6,602 nucleotides of DNA, from the NCBI GenBank assembly GCA_052387855.1, contig JBQTIT010000011.1, positions 1 through 6,602 on the forward strand, in the 5' to 3' direction. Under the pieces are notes generated by a model. The model was given only the letters and a program-made list of their open reading frames with translations. It did no database searches and was not told the DNA's origin. A program made the position numbers and the translations under genes. Numbering within the stretch: the first letter of the stretch is position 1; the number at the start of each line of letters is the position of its first letter. Positions 1-6,025 of this stretch are shown piece after piece. The DNA comes from CAIYZT01 sp052387855. Lineage in GTDB: Bacteria > Pseudomonadota > Alphaproteobacteria > Rhodobacterales > Rhodobacteraceae.

Positions 1-131
1 AACAGCAGACCATCCAAAACCGCCGCTTGAACCATCAGCGTCAAGCAGCATAACCTGAACCCGATGAGCCCGAGCTCTCCGCTCCAAAATCAGGCCACCC
101 GTTCCAAAGCATTCGACGACGGACACAGACA

Positions 132-803
132 ATGCCCCTCAAGATCATAGGTGCCGGCTTTGGCCGCACCGGAACCACTTCCCTTGCCGAAGCCCTGCGG
201 CAGCTTGGCACGCCCTGCTACCACATGAATGAGGTCCTGTTCGACCCGCGCCACAAGGGCGATGTGGACTTCTGGCTCGGCGTTGACGAGACGACCCCGC
301 GGTGCGCATGGGAGCGGGTCTTTGCCGGCTACGGCGCGACGGTGGATTATCCCGGCTGCGCGGCCTGGCGCGCGCTGGCGCGGGCCTTTCCGGAGGCCAG
401 GGTGCTCTTGACCCTGCATCCCAAGGGACCGGAGGGCTGGTATGACAGCACCCTGCGGACCATCTACCACGGCACCGGGCTGGGCGCGACGACCGACTTT
501 GGCGGCAAGGTGAACGCCATGCTCGACCGGCTGGTCTGGAACGGGCTCTTGCAGGGCGCGATGGCCAGCCGCGAGACCGCCCTGGCGCGCTATGAGGCGC
601 ATATCGCCGAGGTCCGGGCCGAGATCGCGCCCGAGCGGCTCCTGGTGTTCAGCGCCGATCAGGGCTGGGCGCCGCTCTGCGCCTTTCTGGGCCATCCGGT
701 GCCCGACCGGCCCTTTCCCAACGTCAACAGCGGCGACGAGATGGGCCGGCGCCTGCGGCGGCTGAACATGATGCGCCCGAAGGCCGCGGCCGACGCCGCC
801 TGA
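132..803 (+). CDS. Sulfotransferase family protein (Sulfotransfer_4-like)
   Basis: A 223-residue cytosolic protein, close to the usual length of the short bacterial Sulfotransfer_4 (PF17784) family, whose members are predicted to transfer sulfate from PAPS to an acceptor; the acceptor cannot be told from sequence. Visible signatures are the N-terminal P-loop GAGFGRTGTTSL (residues 7-18, the 5'-phosphosulfate loop), CYHMNEV (29-35), WERVFAGYGATVDYP (60-74), the strand LLTL followed by GWYDS (92-106), and the C-terminal block LLVFSADQGWAPLCAFLG with PDRPFPNVN (170-199). In relatives the middle strand normally reads like TVRDPxxWYxS, and its Arg is thought to help bind the 3'-phosphate; here it reads LTLHPKGPEGWYDS, with His96 in that place and a longer loop. 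The ATG follows only a weak purine-rich site (ACGACGGA). The gene is transcribed towards the minus-strand operon. Family assignment is firm; activity and any link to the operon are inference. Confidence 0.9.
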   Translation: MPLKIIGAGFGRTGTTSLAEALRQLGTPCYHMNEVLFDPRHKGDVDFWLGVDETTPRCAWERVFAGYGATVDYPGCAAWRALARAFPEARVLLTLHPKGPEGWYDSTLRTIYHGTGLGATTDFGGKVNAMLDRLVWNGLLQGAMASRETALARYEAHIAEVRAEIAPERLLVFSADQGWAPLCAFLGHPVPDRPFPNVNSGDEMGRRLRRLNMMRPKAAADAA

Positions 804-833
804 GCCAATCCGCATCCCCCCGCATCCCCCGTG

Positions 834-900
834 AAAAATATCCCGCGGGGGCAGGGGCCCCTGGCCGCGCCAAGGGCCCGCGGGGGTGCCAAACCCCCGC
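834..900 (-). terminator. Stacked hairpins with T-run, likely terminator of the minus-strand operon
   Basis: Read on the minus strand from the hydrolase stop, there is first a perfect 8-bp hairpin (arms 893-900 and 880-887, 5-nt loop). Next comes a larger structure: outer self-complementary arms CCCGCGGG at 877-884 and 842-849, and an inner stem CCCTTGGC (869-876) / GCCAGGGG (858-865) with a 3-nt loop. It is followed by ATATTTTT, the T-run being 834-838. This is intrinsic-terminator architecture for the minus strand. No T-run follows in the plus direction, so termination of the sulfotransferase transcript here is uncertain. The two hairpins compete for 880-884 and may be alternatives. Confidence 0.6.
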
Positions 901-973
901 AGCGCCGCCCGCTGCAAGACCGCTCCGGGGTCCGTCTGCGCCCCCCCCGGGCCCCGCTCTTGCCGGCCCGGCC

Positions 974-2140
974 CTATTTGAACTCGAAGATGTCCTCGGG
1001 CGCCAGGCGGTAGGCGAAGTCCCGGCGCAGCTCGTCCCTTGCCGCCCCATCGCCGCGCAGATGCGCGTTCAGGAACAGCACCACCAGAAGCGCGATCACC
1101 TCCTGCACCTCGCCGCCGTCGCCGTCATCGACCCTGCCGCTGAAGGTCGAATGCGAGGCGCCGTCGAGCACCAGGAGGTACTGGTCCGGCGCGGTGATCG
1201 TCCGGTAGGGGATGGTCCGCGAGATCGGGTCGAAATCCACATCCCCCATCATCCCGTCGCCCGAGCCGGTCACGTGCAGAAGCGGGATGTCGATGGCATC
1301 GTAGATGCCTGCCAGGCTCTGGCCGGGGCCCACGGTCACATTGGGGCTCAGCGGCACGCCCACCCTGATCCGCGGCTCCTTGAACCTTGTGCCGTGAAAG
1401 CCATAGGCCTGCCCGGCCGCCGCCATGGTGCCGCGCGCGCCGTAGGAATGGCCGATCATCCCGACCCGCGTCAGATCGAGCCGGCCGGCCAGGGTCGAGG
1501 AGGCGTTCATCTTCTCAAGCTGGTCCAGCACGAAGGGCAGGTCGGAAAACCGGTCGATCATGTTGCCCGGCACCATCACCGCCATCGCCAGCCGCTGCTG
1601 CATCTCCTGCGGGGTCTCGATCCCGTCCAGCAGGCTGCTGTCGGTGCCCGGATGCTGGATGAAGACCCCGAAATACCCCGCCCGCGCCAGCGCGTGGCCC
1701 AGATAGGGCGCCGCATCGCGCGAGCCGCCAAGCCCGTGCGAAAAGATCACCACGGGAGCAGGCCCGGCGGACGAATCAGGCATGTACATCCGGAACGGCA
1801 CCAGCCGGCCCCGCGCCCGGTCGCGAAAGGTCCCCGGAACGATCCGTTCCGCCGGGATCCGCGCCCCGGGCCGCGCCGGCGCGATCTGCGCGGGGGGAAC
1901 ACGGGACGCAGAAGGGGCCGCAGACGGGGACGCAGACGGGGAGGCGTCACGGGAGGGCGCCCGCGGCGCCGGGCCGGACCCGGGTGCAGGACCGGGCCCG
2001 GGGCGGGTGTCGCGACGGGGCACATAGGCCCGGCCGCCCCGCCCCCGCCGCCCCGTGCCCCCGGACCCGTCCCCGCGCCCGTCCTCGGACCCGAAAAGCC
2101 GCACCAAGAGCGACCAGAGCGCCCGGAACACCCTCACCAC
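974..2140 (-). CDS. Alpha/beta hydrolase, dienelactone hydrolase / PAF-acetylhydrolase-like
   Basis: A 388-residue serine hydrolase. The catalytic half (about 95-388) shows the oxyanion strand VVIFSHGLGG (130-139), then YLGHALARAGYFGVFIQHPG (146-165) typical of COG4188-type predicted dienelactone hydrolases and PAF acetylhydrolases, the nucleophile elbow GHSYG with Ser232, a likely acid Asp295 in LHVTGSGDGMMG, and a likely His330 in LDGASHSTFSG. The substrate is probably an ester, lactone or thioester but cannot be named. Residues 1-17 form a short amphipathic stretch (VRVFRALWSLLVRLFG), not a clear signal peptide, followed by about 75 residues of Gly/Arg/Pro/Ser/Ala low complexity including three SPSA-like repeats. 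This is unusual for the family and suggests a linker or surface tether. The start is a GTG without a good ribosome-binding site; an in-frame TGA at 2171-2173 limits upstream extension. It is the last gene of the operon, 79 bp after the carrier protein; a frameshifted longer N-terminus is possible. Confidence 0.82.
   Translation of the reverse strand: MVRVFRALWSLLVRLFGSEDGRGDGSGGTGRRGRGGRAYVPRRDTRPGPGPAPGSGPAPRAPSRDASPSASPSAAPSASRVPPAQIAPARPGARIPAERIVPGTFRDRARGRLVPFRMYMPDSSAGPAPVVIFSHGLGGSRDAAPYLGHALARAGYFGVFIQHPGTDSSLLDGIETPQEMQQRLAMAVMVPGNMIDRFSDLPFVLDQLEKMNASSTLAGRLDLTRVGMIGHSYGARGTMAAAGQAYGFHGTRFKEPRIRVGVPLSPNVTVGPGQSLAGIYDAIDIPLLHVTGSGDGMMGDVDFDPISRTIPYRTITAPDQYLLVLDGASHSTFSGRVDDGDGGEVQEVIALLVVLFLNAHLRGDGAARDELRRDFAYRLAPEDIFEFK
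1906..1941 (-). repeat. Three 12-bp tandem repeats inside the hydrolase gene
   Basis: Three near-identical 12-bp units lie head to tail on the plus strand: ACGCAGAAGGGG (1906-1917), CCGCAGACGGGG (1918-1929) and ACGCAGACGGGG (1930-1941). The unit length is a multiple of three and on the minus strand encodes SPSA, SPSA, APSA in the low-complexity linker, so changes in copy number would keep the frame. Confidence 0.8.
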
Positions 2141-2220
2141 GCCAGGGCCCCCGGCAGCACGCGCCAGACCTCAGGAGCCGCCAGGCCCCCCGCCCGAAAG
2201 CCCGCCAAGGGCCGGACCAT
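2134..2220 (-). other. 28-codon reading frame overlapping the carrier-protein stop (TGATG)
   Basis: The carrier-protein stop TGA (2222-2220) shares its last base with an ATG (2220-2218), a classic translational coupling arrangement. The ATG opens 28 codons, beginning MVRPLAGFRAGG and ending VLPGALAW, with nearly all third positions G or C as in real genes here. The frame stops at 2136-2134, just inside the start of the hydrolase, which lies in another frame. It could be a coupling leader peptide, or the true hydrolase N-terminus separated by a one-base shift, for example in the five-C run at 2148-2152. No homology is recognised. Confidence 0.3.
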
Positions 2221-2471
2221 CACGCCTTGCGGTCCACGTAACCCTGAACCACAGCGCCAAGCGTCCGAAGATCCGTGAAATTCTCGGGCCGAAAATCGTC
2301 GTCCGACAACTGGATCCCAAAATGCGTCTCGATCCGCGTGATCAGGTCAACAACCGCAAAACTGTCCAGCTCAAGACCCCCCTCAAACACAGGCGTCAAC
2401 GGACCAAATCCCGCCAACTCAACCTTCAACTCCCGCCCAACAAGACCAACCAGTTCGTCCGTGATGTTCAT
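2220..2471 (-). CDS. Acyl carrier protein (discrete PP-binding domain)
   Basis: An 83-residue protein of normal ACP size. The helix-2 motif is ELDSFAVVDLI, placing the phosphopantetheine-accepting Ser at residue 37 (DSF in place of the DSL of fatty-acid ACPs). Supporting features are the helix-1 region MNITDELVGLVG, the loop FEGGLELDS, and helix-3/4 sequences FGIQLSDDDF, NFTDLRTL and VVQGYVD. After modification by a phosphopantetheinyl transferase, not seen here, it would carry an acyl or aminoacyl thioester in the cytoplasm. Its place directly after an AMP-forming ligase and two oxygenases points to a dedicated pathway carrier rather than the housekeeping AcpP, which normally sits in the fab cluster. 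The ATG at 2471 is preferred to the adjacent TTG at 2474; the upstream GGA is a weak ribosome-binding site. The DSF motif and acidic helix 2 make the family call secure; the cargo is unknown. Confidence 0.92.
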   Translation of the reverse strand: MNITDELVGLVGRELKVELAGFGPLTPVFEGGLELDSFAVVDLITRIETHFGIQLSDDDFRPENFTDLRTLGAVVQGYVDRKA

Positions 2472-2509
2472 CAATCAAGTCCACTCCGTTGCCATGCCTG
2501 ATCAAGCAT
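2471..2509 (-). other. 12-codon upstream reading frame ending in TGATG at the ACP start
   Basis: A short frame, MLDQAWQRSGLD, begins at an ATG at 2509 and its TGA (2473-2471) shares one base with the ACP ATG (2471-2469). The arrangement would allow reinitiation into the ACP gene, which has only a weak ribosome-binding site of its own. The frame itself lacks a clear Shine-Dalgarno sequence and has no recognisable function, so it may be chance. Confidence 0.2.
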
Positions 2510-2557
2510 ATAGGCGCCGCCGAGCAAAAGGGGAGTCCGCCGCGTCACGCCCCGGCC

Positions 2558-4033
2558 TTACCCCGCGTCGGCCATCCCCTTCAGCGCCAGGCGGTCTGCC
2601 TTGCCGGAGGCGAGCATCGGCAGGCTTTCCAGGATCACCAGACGGTCGGGCACCGCCCGCGCCTCAAGCGCGGCGCGGGCATGGGCCAGGATCGCCTCTT
2701 GCGCGGCGGCCCGATCGCCCGCGCCGGTCCTGACGAGCGTGCAGAAGGCCACCAGGCCCGCCCCCCGCCGCGAGGTGCCGGCGCTGACCGCCACGGCTTG
2801 ATCGACCCCGGGCGCCTGGGCGAGGCAGCCCTCGATCTGGCCCATGTGCACCAAAAGCCCGTCGCGCTTGACCGCATGGTCGGACCGGCCCAGAACCTCG
2901 ATCCGCGCGCCCTCGTGCAGGTGCACCAGATCGCCCGTCGCCCAGACCGCAGGAGCCGGCGCCAGGAGCGCGCCCGTCTCGCGGTCGACATAGCCGAGGA
3001 GCCCGTTCTCGGCCCGCACCCGGAACGGCAGCACCCCATCCGGATCGCCGGGCTCGCGCTCCAGCGTCATGCCGCGCATCAGCGGCCCGGCCGTGCCATG
3101 GCGCATCGACGCGGGGTCAGAGGGGCTGCTGGCGCTGATAGCGCCCATCTCGGTTGACCCGTAAAGCGCAACCAGCGTGCCGTGCCTGGCCTCAAAGGCC
3201 TGCGCCTCGTCGGCAAAAAGCCGGTCGCCCGCCACCACGATGGCCCGCGCGTTGCCCGAACCGCGCCCCAGCGCCATCACCGAGCGGCACTGGCTGGGCA
3301 CCATGAAGATCACGCTCGGCACCAGGCCCCGCTCGGCCTGGAAGAACACCAGCGGGTTGCCGCGCGGCACAAGATGGATCCGGCCGCCCGACACCAGCGT
3401 CGGCAAAAGCCCGGCCCCAAGGCCGAACATGTGATGGATCGGAACCGGGATCATCACGCGGTCGGCCGGGCCCAGCGCCAGCCGCTCGGCCACGGCCCGC
3501 CCGTTGTCCAGCAGGCGGGCGGTGTCGTGCGCCGCCCATTTGGGTTGGCCTGTCGTGCCCGAAGTGCGCAGATAGATCAGATCCTCGCCGCGCGGTCGGC
3601 GCCCGCCGGGCAGGGCCATGATCCGCAGCCCGCCCGCCGCCCCCGCCGCGATGCCGGCGCCCGGATCGGACCCCAGATCGGGCGGAACCAGAACCGCCTC
3701 GCAAAAGGCCGGCCAGTCGGTGGCGGCGTCGAGCCCCTCGGCCGGCATCGGCACCAGCGCGCCCGAGGCGCCGGTTTCCATCACCGCCATCAGCGCCGCC
3801 AGCGAGCCCAGGCTTGACGACAGCGGCAGGCAGAGCCGCGCCCCCGCAAGCCCCGCCGCGTCAAGCGCCGCGATGATCCCGTCGACGGCCGATGCAAGGG
3901 TGTCACGGCTGATCCCGCTGGCGCCGGGCGCCTGCCCGGCATCCGAAACCGCCCCGCCGCCCACCTGCCGCAGCACCTCGCGCAGTCGCGGCGACGGTCC
4001 GGTGTCAGCGCCACTCATCCCCGAACCGCTCAT
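2558..4033 (-). CDS. AMP-forming acyl/aminoacyl ligase (ANL superfamily), likely loads the ACP
   Basis: A 491-residue class I adenylate-forming enzyme expected to activate a carboxylic acid with ATP and pass it to CoA or, more likely here, to the neighbouring carrier protein. Core motifs appear in order: RTSGTTGQPK (A3/P-loop, 156-165), PIHHMFGLGAG (A4 region, 198-208), YGSTEMG (A5, 291-297), ATGD (A7, 365-368), GRSDHAVKRDGLLVHMGQIE (A8 hinge, 382-401) and SGK with the catalytic Lys478 (A10). The usual Gly after PK in A3 is Trp166. It is shorter than typical fatty acyl-AMP ligases (about 580 residues) and has no fused carrier or condensation domain. The ATG at 4033 lies 10 bp after the upstream oxygenase stop, suggesting translational coupling; ATG 4018 is an alternative start. 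A longer opening to 4165 only reads the oxygenase gene out of frame. Enzyme class is certain, substrate unknown. Confidence 0.9.
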   Translation of the reverse strand: MSGSGMSGADTGPSPRLREVLRQVGGGAVSDAGQAPGASGISRDTLASAVDGIIAALDAAGLAGARLCLPLSSSLGSLAALMAVMETGASGALVPMPAEGLDAATDWPAFCEAVLVPPDLGSDPGAGIAAGAAGGLRIMALPGGRRPRGEDLIYLRTSGTTGQPKWAAHDTARLLDNGRAVAERLALGPADRVMIPVPIHHMFGLGAGLLPTLVSGGRIHLVPRGNPLVFFQAERGLVPSVIFMVPSQCRSVMALGRGSGNARAIVVAGDRLFADEAQAFEARHGTLVALYGSTEMGAISASSPSDPASMRHGTAGPLMRGMTLEREPGDPDGVLPFRVRAENGLLGYVDRETGALLAPAPAVWATGDLVHLHEGARIEVLGRSDHAVKRDGLLVHMGQIEGCLAQAPGVDQAVAVSAGTSRRGAGLVAFCTLVRTGAGDRAAAQEAILAHARAALEARAVPDRLVILESLPMLASGKADRLALKGMADAG

Positions 4034-4043
4034 GGCCGCGCGA

Positions 4044-4970
4044 TCAGAACGGAACCGTGCGGACCATCCGCAGGTAGACCTCGCGCTCGGTGTCCTCAAA
4101 GGCGCGGCGGCCGTGGAGCGCCCGCGAGTTGTCGAGGATGGCGAAATCGCCCGCCGCCCAGTCAAGGTTGACGATCAGCGAATCCTGCACGCGCCGCACC
4201 TCGTCCATCAGCGCATCGGGGATGGGCGAGCCATCTTCAAGCCAGACGGTCGAGGTGTCGCCGCGCCCCATCTGCATCTGCATGTAGACGGTCAGCAGGT
4301 TGTTGATATAGGCCGTGTGCCCGCCCCAGCGGGTCGGCAGCACCGCGTGGACCAGATACTTTGTGCGCATCGTCCGCTCGGCCGCGTCGAACTCCACCGT
4401 GATTCCATTGCCCTCGGCAAAGGCGCAGGCCTCGGTGGCGTCTTCGGTCTGGTAGATCTTCTGCCACTCTCCGTCGCGGTAGACGCGCAGGAACATCAGC
4501 CGCTTGGCGTGCAAGAGGTCCTTCCACTCCTGACCCAGACGCTTGTAGACCTCGGCCCCGTCGCAGGCGGTGGTCTGCCCGTCGGCATCGGCGGGCTTGA
4601 CGCAGTAGAACCACAGCGCCTGCGGGCGGTGGTCGATGTAGTACATCTCGCCATGCAGCGGCAGGCCAAAGGTCATCTGCTTTTCGCGCCCGTGGTCGTA
4701 GCGCGTCGAGAGGAGCGCCTTGCCCTCGCCCGCGCCGCCGCCGACAGACTTGCGCACATAGCCGCCGCCGCGATAATCCATGTAGTCCGGGCTGATCCGG
4801 TCGGTGAAGCGGTCAAAGTCCTCGCGGCTCGCCCCGTATCCCGAGAAAAGCACCGTTCCGCGGTCCTTGATCAGCGCGGTCACCGCCGCGATGTCGATGT
4901 CGTCAACCGTCTCGCCGGGCCCGGCCTGCATGATGGTCCCGAAATGGTCCTGAATGGCCTTGGTCTGCAT
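4044..4970 (-). CDS. TauD/TfdA-type Fe(II)/2-oxoglutarate dioxygenase, copy 1
   Basis: A 308-residue cytosolic non-haem iron oxygenase, the normal length for the TauD/TfdA family (PF02668). It should couple oxidative decarboxylation of 2-oxoglutarate to hydroxylation or another oxidation of an organic acid or amino-acid-like substrate. Visible ligands are H106 and E108 in LPLHGEMYY and H286 in GDFAILDNSRALHGRR, with R301 in YLRMVR as the probable 2-oxoglutarate-binding Arg. The facial triad is therefore HxE...H rather than the commoner HxD...H, as in clavaminate synthase. Further conserved blocks shared with the upstream copy are MDYRGGGYVRK, LWFYCVKPAD, YQTEDA and TRWGGHTAYIN. The ATG at 4970 has AAGGA (4978-4982) seven bases upstream; a longer opening to 5201 is out-of-frame overlap with the next gene. 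There are no taurine-transport genes nearby, so taurine use is unlikely. Confidence 0.92.
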   Translation of the reverse strand: MQTKAIQDHFGTIMQAGPGETVDDIDIAAVTALIKDRGTVLFSGYGASREDFDRFTDRISPDYMDYRGGGYVRKSVGGGAGEGKALLSTRYDHGREKQMTFGLPLHGEMYYIDHRPQALWFYCVKPADADGQTTACDGAEVYKRLGQEWKDLLHAKRLMFLRVYRDGEWQKIYQTEDATEACAFAEGNGITVEFDAAERTMRTKYLVHAVLPTRWGGHTAYINNLLTVYMQMQMGRGDTSTVWLEDGSPIPDALMDEVRRVQDSLIVNLDWAAGDFAILDNSRALHGRRAFEDTEREVYLRMVRTVPF

Positions 4971-4977
4971 CGCTCGA

Positions 4978-4982
4978 TCCTT
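4978..4982 (-). promoter_or_regulatory. Ribosome-binding site of oxygenase copy 1
   Basis: AAGGA on the minus strand, seven bases before the ATG at 4970. It fixes this start and rules out the longer upstream opening. Confidence 0.75.
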
Positions 4983-5012
4983 GTCACCTGTGGCCCGCAC
5001 CCCCAGCGGCGC

Positions 5013-5051
5013 GCGGCCAGAAATCAAAAAGCCAAAAAGGCCGCACTCGGC
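5013..5051 (-). terminator. Terminator- or attenuator-like structure between the two oxygenase genes
   Basis: In the 103-bp gap, the minus strand reads a small GCCG-AGTG-CGGC hairpin (5051-5040) followed at once by CTTTTTGGCTTTTTGATTT, with T-runs at 5034-5038 and 5026-5030. The CGGC arm lies within a second possible stem, GCGGCC (5044-5039) with GGCCGC (5018-5013), so the two folds exclude each other. This could reduce read-through from the first to the second oxygenase gene. The terminator stem is only 4 bp, so strong termination is doubtful. Confidence 0.35.
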
Positions 5052-5073
5052 GCGCCCTGCCGGGCAGACGCGG

Positions 5074-5997
5074 TCAGAAGGCCACGTCGCGCACCATCCG
5101 CAGCAGCACGTTTCGCCGCGTATCCTCGAATCCCCGCCGGCCGTGCATCGTGCGGGAATTGTCCAGCACCACGAAGTCGCCCGCCGACCATTCCAGCTCA
5201 AAGATCACTTCGGACTGGATGGCGATGATGTCCTTGATCATCTCGCGCGGCAGCGGCTCGCCATCCTCAAGCCGGATGCGGCTCAGGCTTTCGCGGTCGG
5301 TCCCCTCTTGCATGACCACGGTCATCGCCGAGTTGATATAGGCCTGATGCCCGCCCCAGCGGGTCATCGGGATCGCCGAAGCCAGATAGGTCGTGTGCAG
5401 CGTGCCGGCGGCGTCAACCTCGGTCGTCATGCCGCTGTCGTGGCAAAAGGCGCGCGCCACGGAGATGTCTTCGGTCTGGTAGATGTTCTGCCAGACCCCC
5501 TCGGGATAGGCGCGCAGGTACATCAGGCGCTTGGCCGACAACAGTTCGCGCCACTTCTGCGACAGGCGCGAATAGATCTCGACCCCGTCCGCGATGGTCG
5601 TCTGTCCGTCCTTGTCGGCGGGCGTCACGCAGTAAAACCACAGCAAGAGCGGGCGCTTGTCGGTGTAGAACATCTCTGCATGCAGCGGCAGAGGCATGGT
5701 CATCGGCTTGATCTGACCCTTCTCGAAGGTCGTCGAGGTGGACAGGAGCGTCTTGCCAGTCTCCTCGCCCGTCGTCTTGCGGATATAGCCGCCGCCCTTG
5801 TAGTTCATGTAATCGGTGCCAAGCTTGTCCGTCATCACGTCAAACTCGGCAAGATCGGTCCCGAACCCCTGAAACAGGACCGCGCCATGTTTCCGCAACA
5901 TCTCGGCCAGCCGATCTGCGGATATGTCGCTGGCGCGCTCCCCGGGACTGCCCGTCACTATCGCCCCGAAATCACCGCGCAAAAACGAAATATCCAT
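5074..5997 (-). CDS. TauD/TfdA-type Fe(II)/2-oxoglutarate dioxygenase, copy 2 (first gene of operon)
   Basis: A 307-residue paralogue of the next gene, co-linear almost without gaps and about half identical by eye. Iron ligands are H106 and E108 in LPLHAEMFY and H285 in GDFVVLDNSRTMHGRR; R300 in LLRMVRD is the probable 2-oxoglutarate Arg. Shared blocks include MNYKGGGYIRK, LWFYCVTPADKDGQTT, SAKRLMYLRAY, YQTEDIS and TRWGGHQAYINS. The pair most simply arose by tandem duplication, then diverged enough (for example 182-205 and 229-243) for different substrates or successive steps. Family knowledge predicts hydroxylation, desaturation or a related oxidation, cytosolic, needing Fe(II) and 2-oxoglutarate. 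The start is ATG 5997 because GGAGG lies five bases upstream; the longer TTG opening at 6009 would place that site inside the gene. The product is not assignable from sequence alone. Confidence 0.92.
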   Translation of the reverse strand: MDISFLRGDFGAIVTGSPGERASDISADRLAEMLRKHGAVLFQGFGTDLAEFDVMTDKLGTDYMNYKGGGYIRKTTGEETGKTLLSTSTTFEKGQIKPMTMPLPLHAEMFYTDKRPLLLWFYCVTPADKDGQTTIADGVEIYSRLSQKWRELLSAKRLMYLRAYPEGVWQNIYQTEDISVARAFCHDSGMTTEVDAAGTLHTTYLASAIPMTRWGGHQAYINSAMTVVMQEGTDRESLSRIRLEDGEPLPREMIKDIIAIQSEVIFELEWSAGDFVVLDNSRTMHGRRGFEDTRRNVLLRMVRDVAF

Positions 5998-6002
5998 CGA
6001 CA

Positions 6003-6007
6003 CCTCC
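6003..6007 (-). promoter_or_regulatory. Ribosome-binding site of oxygenase copy 2
   Basis: A consensus GGAGG on the minus strand, five bases before the ATG at 5997. It is the strongest Shine-Dalgarno site in the operon and decides between ATG 5997 and TTG 6009. Confidence 0.8.
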
Positions 6008-6025
6008 AACCCGAAACTCGCCCGA

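Noticed and set aside
1..58. Possible 3' end of an upstream plus-strand gene (stops at 28-30, 51-53 and 56-58 in the three frames)
   Set aside because: Too short to choose a frame; no motif or codon signal is decisive, so no feature is claimed.
1061..2278. 405-codon plus-strand reading frame opposite the hydrolase
   Set aside because: The antisense hydrolase has a complete catalytic set; the plus frame gives low-complexity His/Arg/Pro sequence.
4034..4165. N-terminal extension of the ligase to 4165
   Set aside because: These codons overlap the 3' end of the oxygenase out of frame and give Arg/Ser-rich sequence; ATG 4033 fits the operon spacing.
4971..5201. N-terminal extension of oxygenase copy 1 to 5201
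   Set aside because: It overlaps copy 2 out of frame, and AAGGA correctly precedes ATG 4970.
3618..5228. Long plus-strand reading frame (536 codons) across the ligase and oxygenase genes
   Set aside because: It lies antisense to genes with full family motifs, and its translation is an Arg/His/Ala/Pro-rich mixture without recognisable domains. Such frames are expected opposite GC3-rich genes.
4044..5997. Taurine or alkanesulfonate utilisation by the TauD-like pair
   Set aside because: No ABC transporter or sulfonate genes lie nearby, the triad is HxE, and the neighbours (ligase, ACP) point to biosynthesis.
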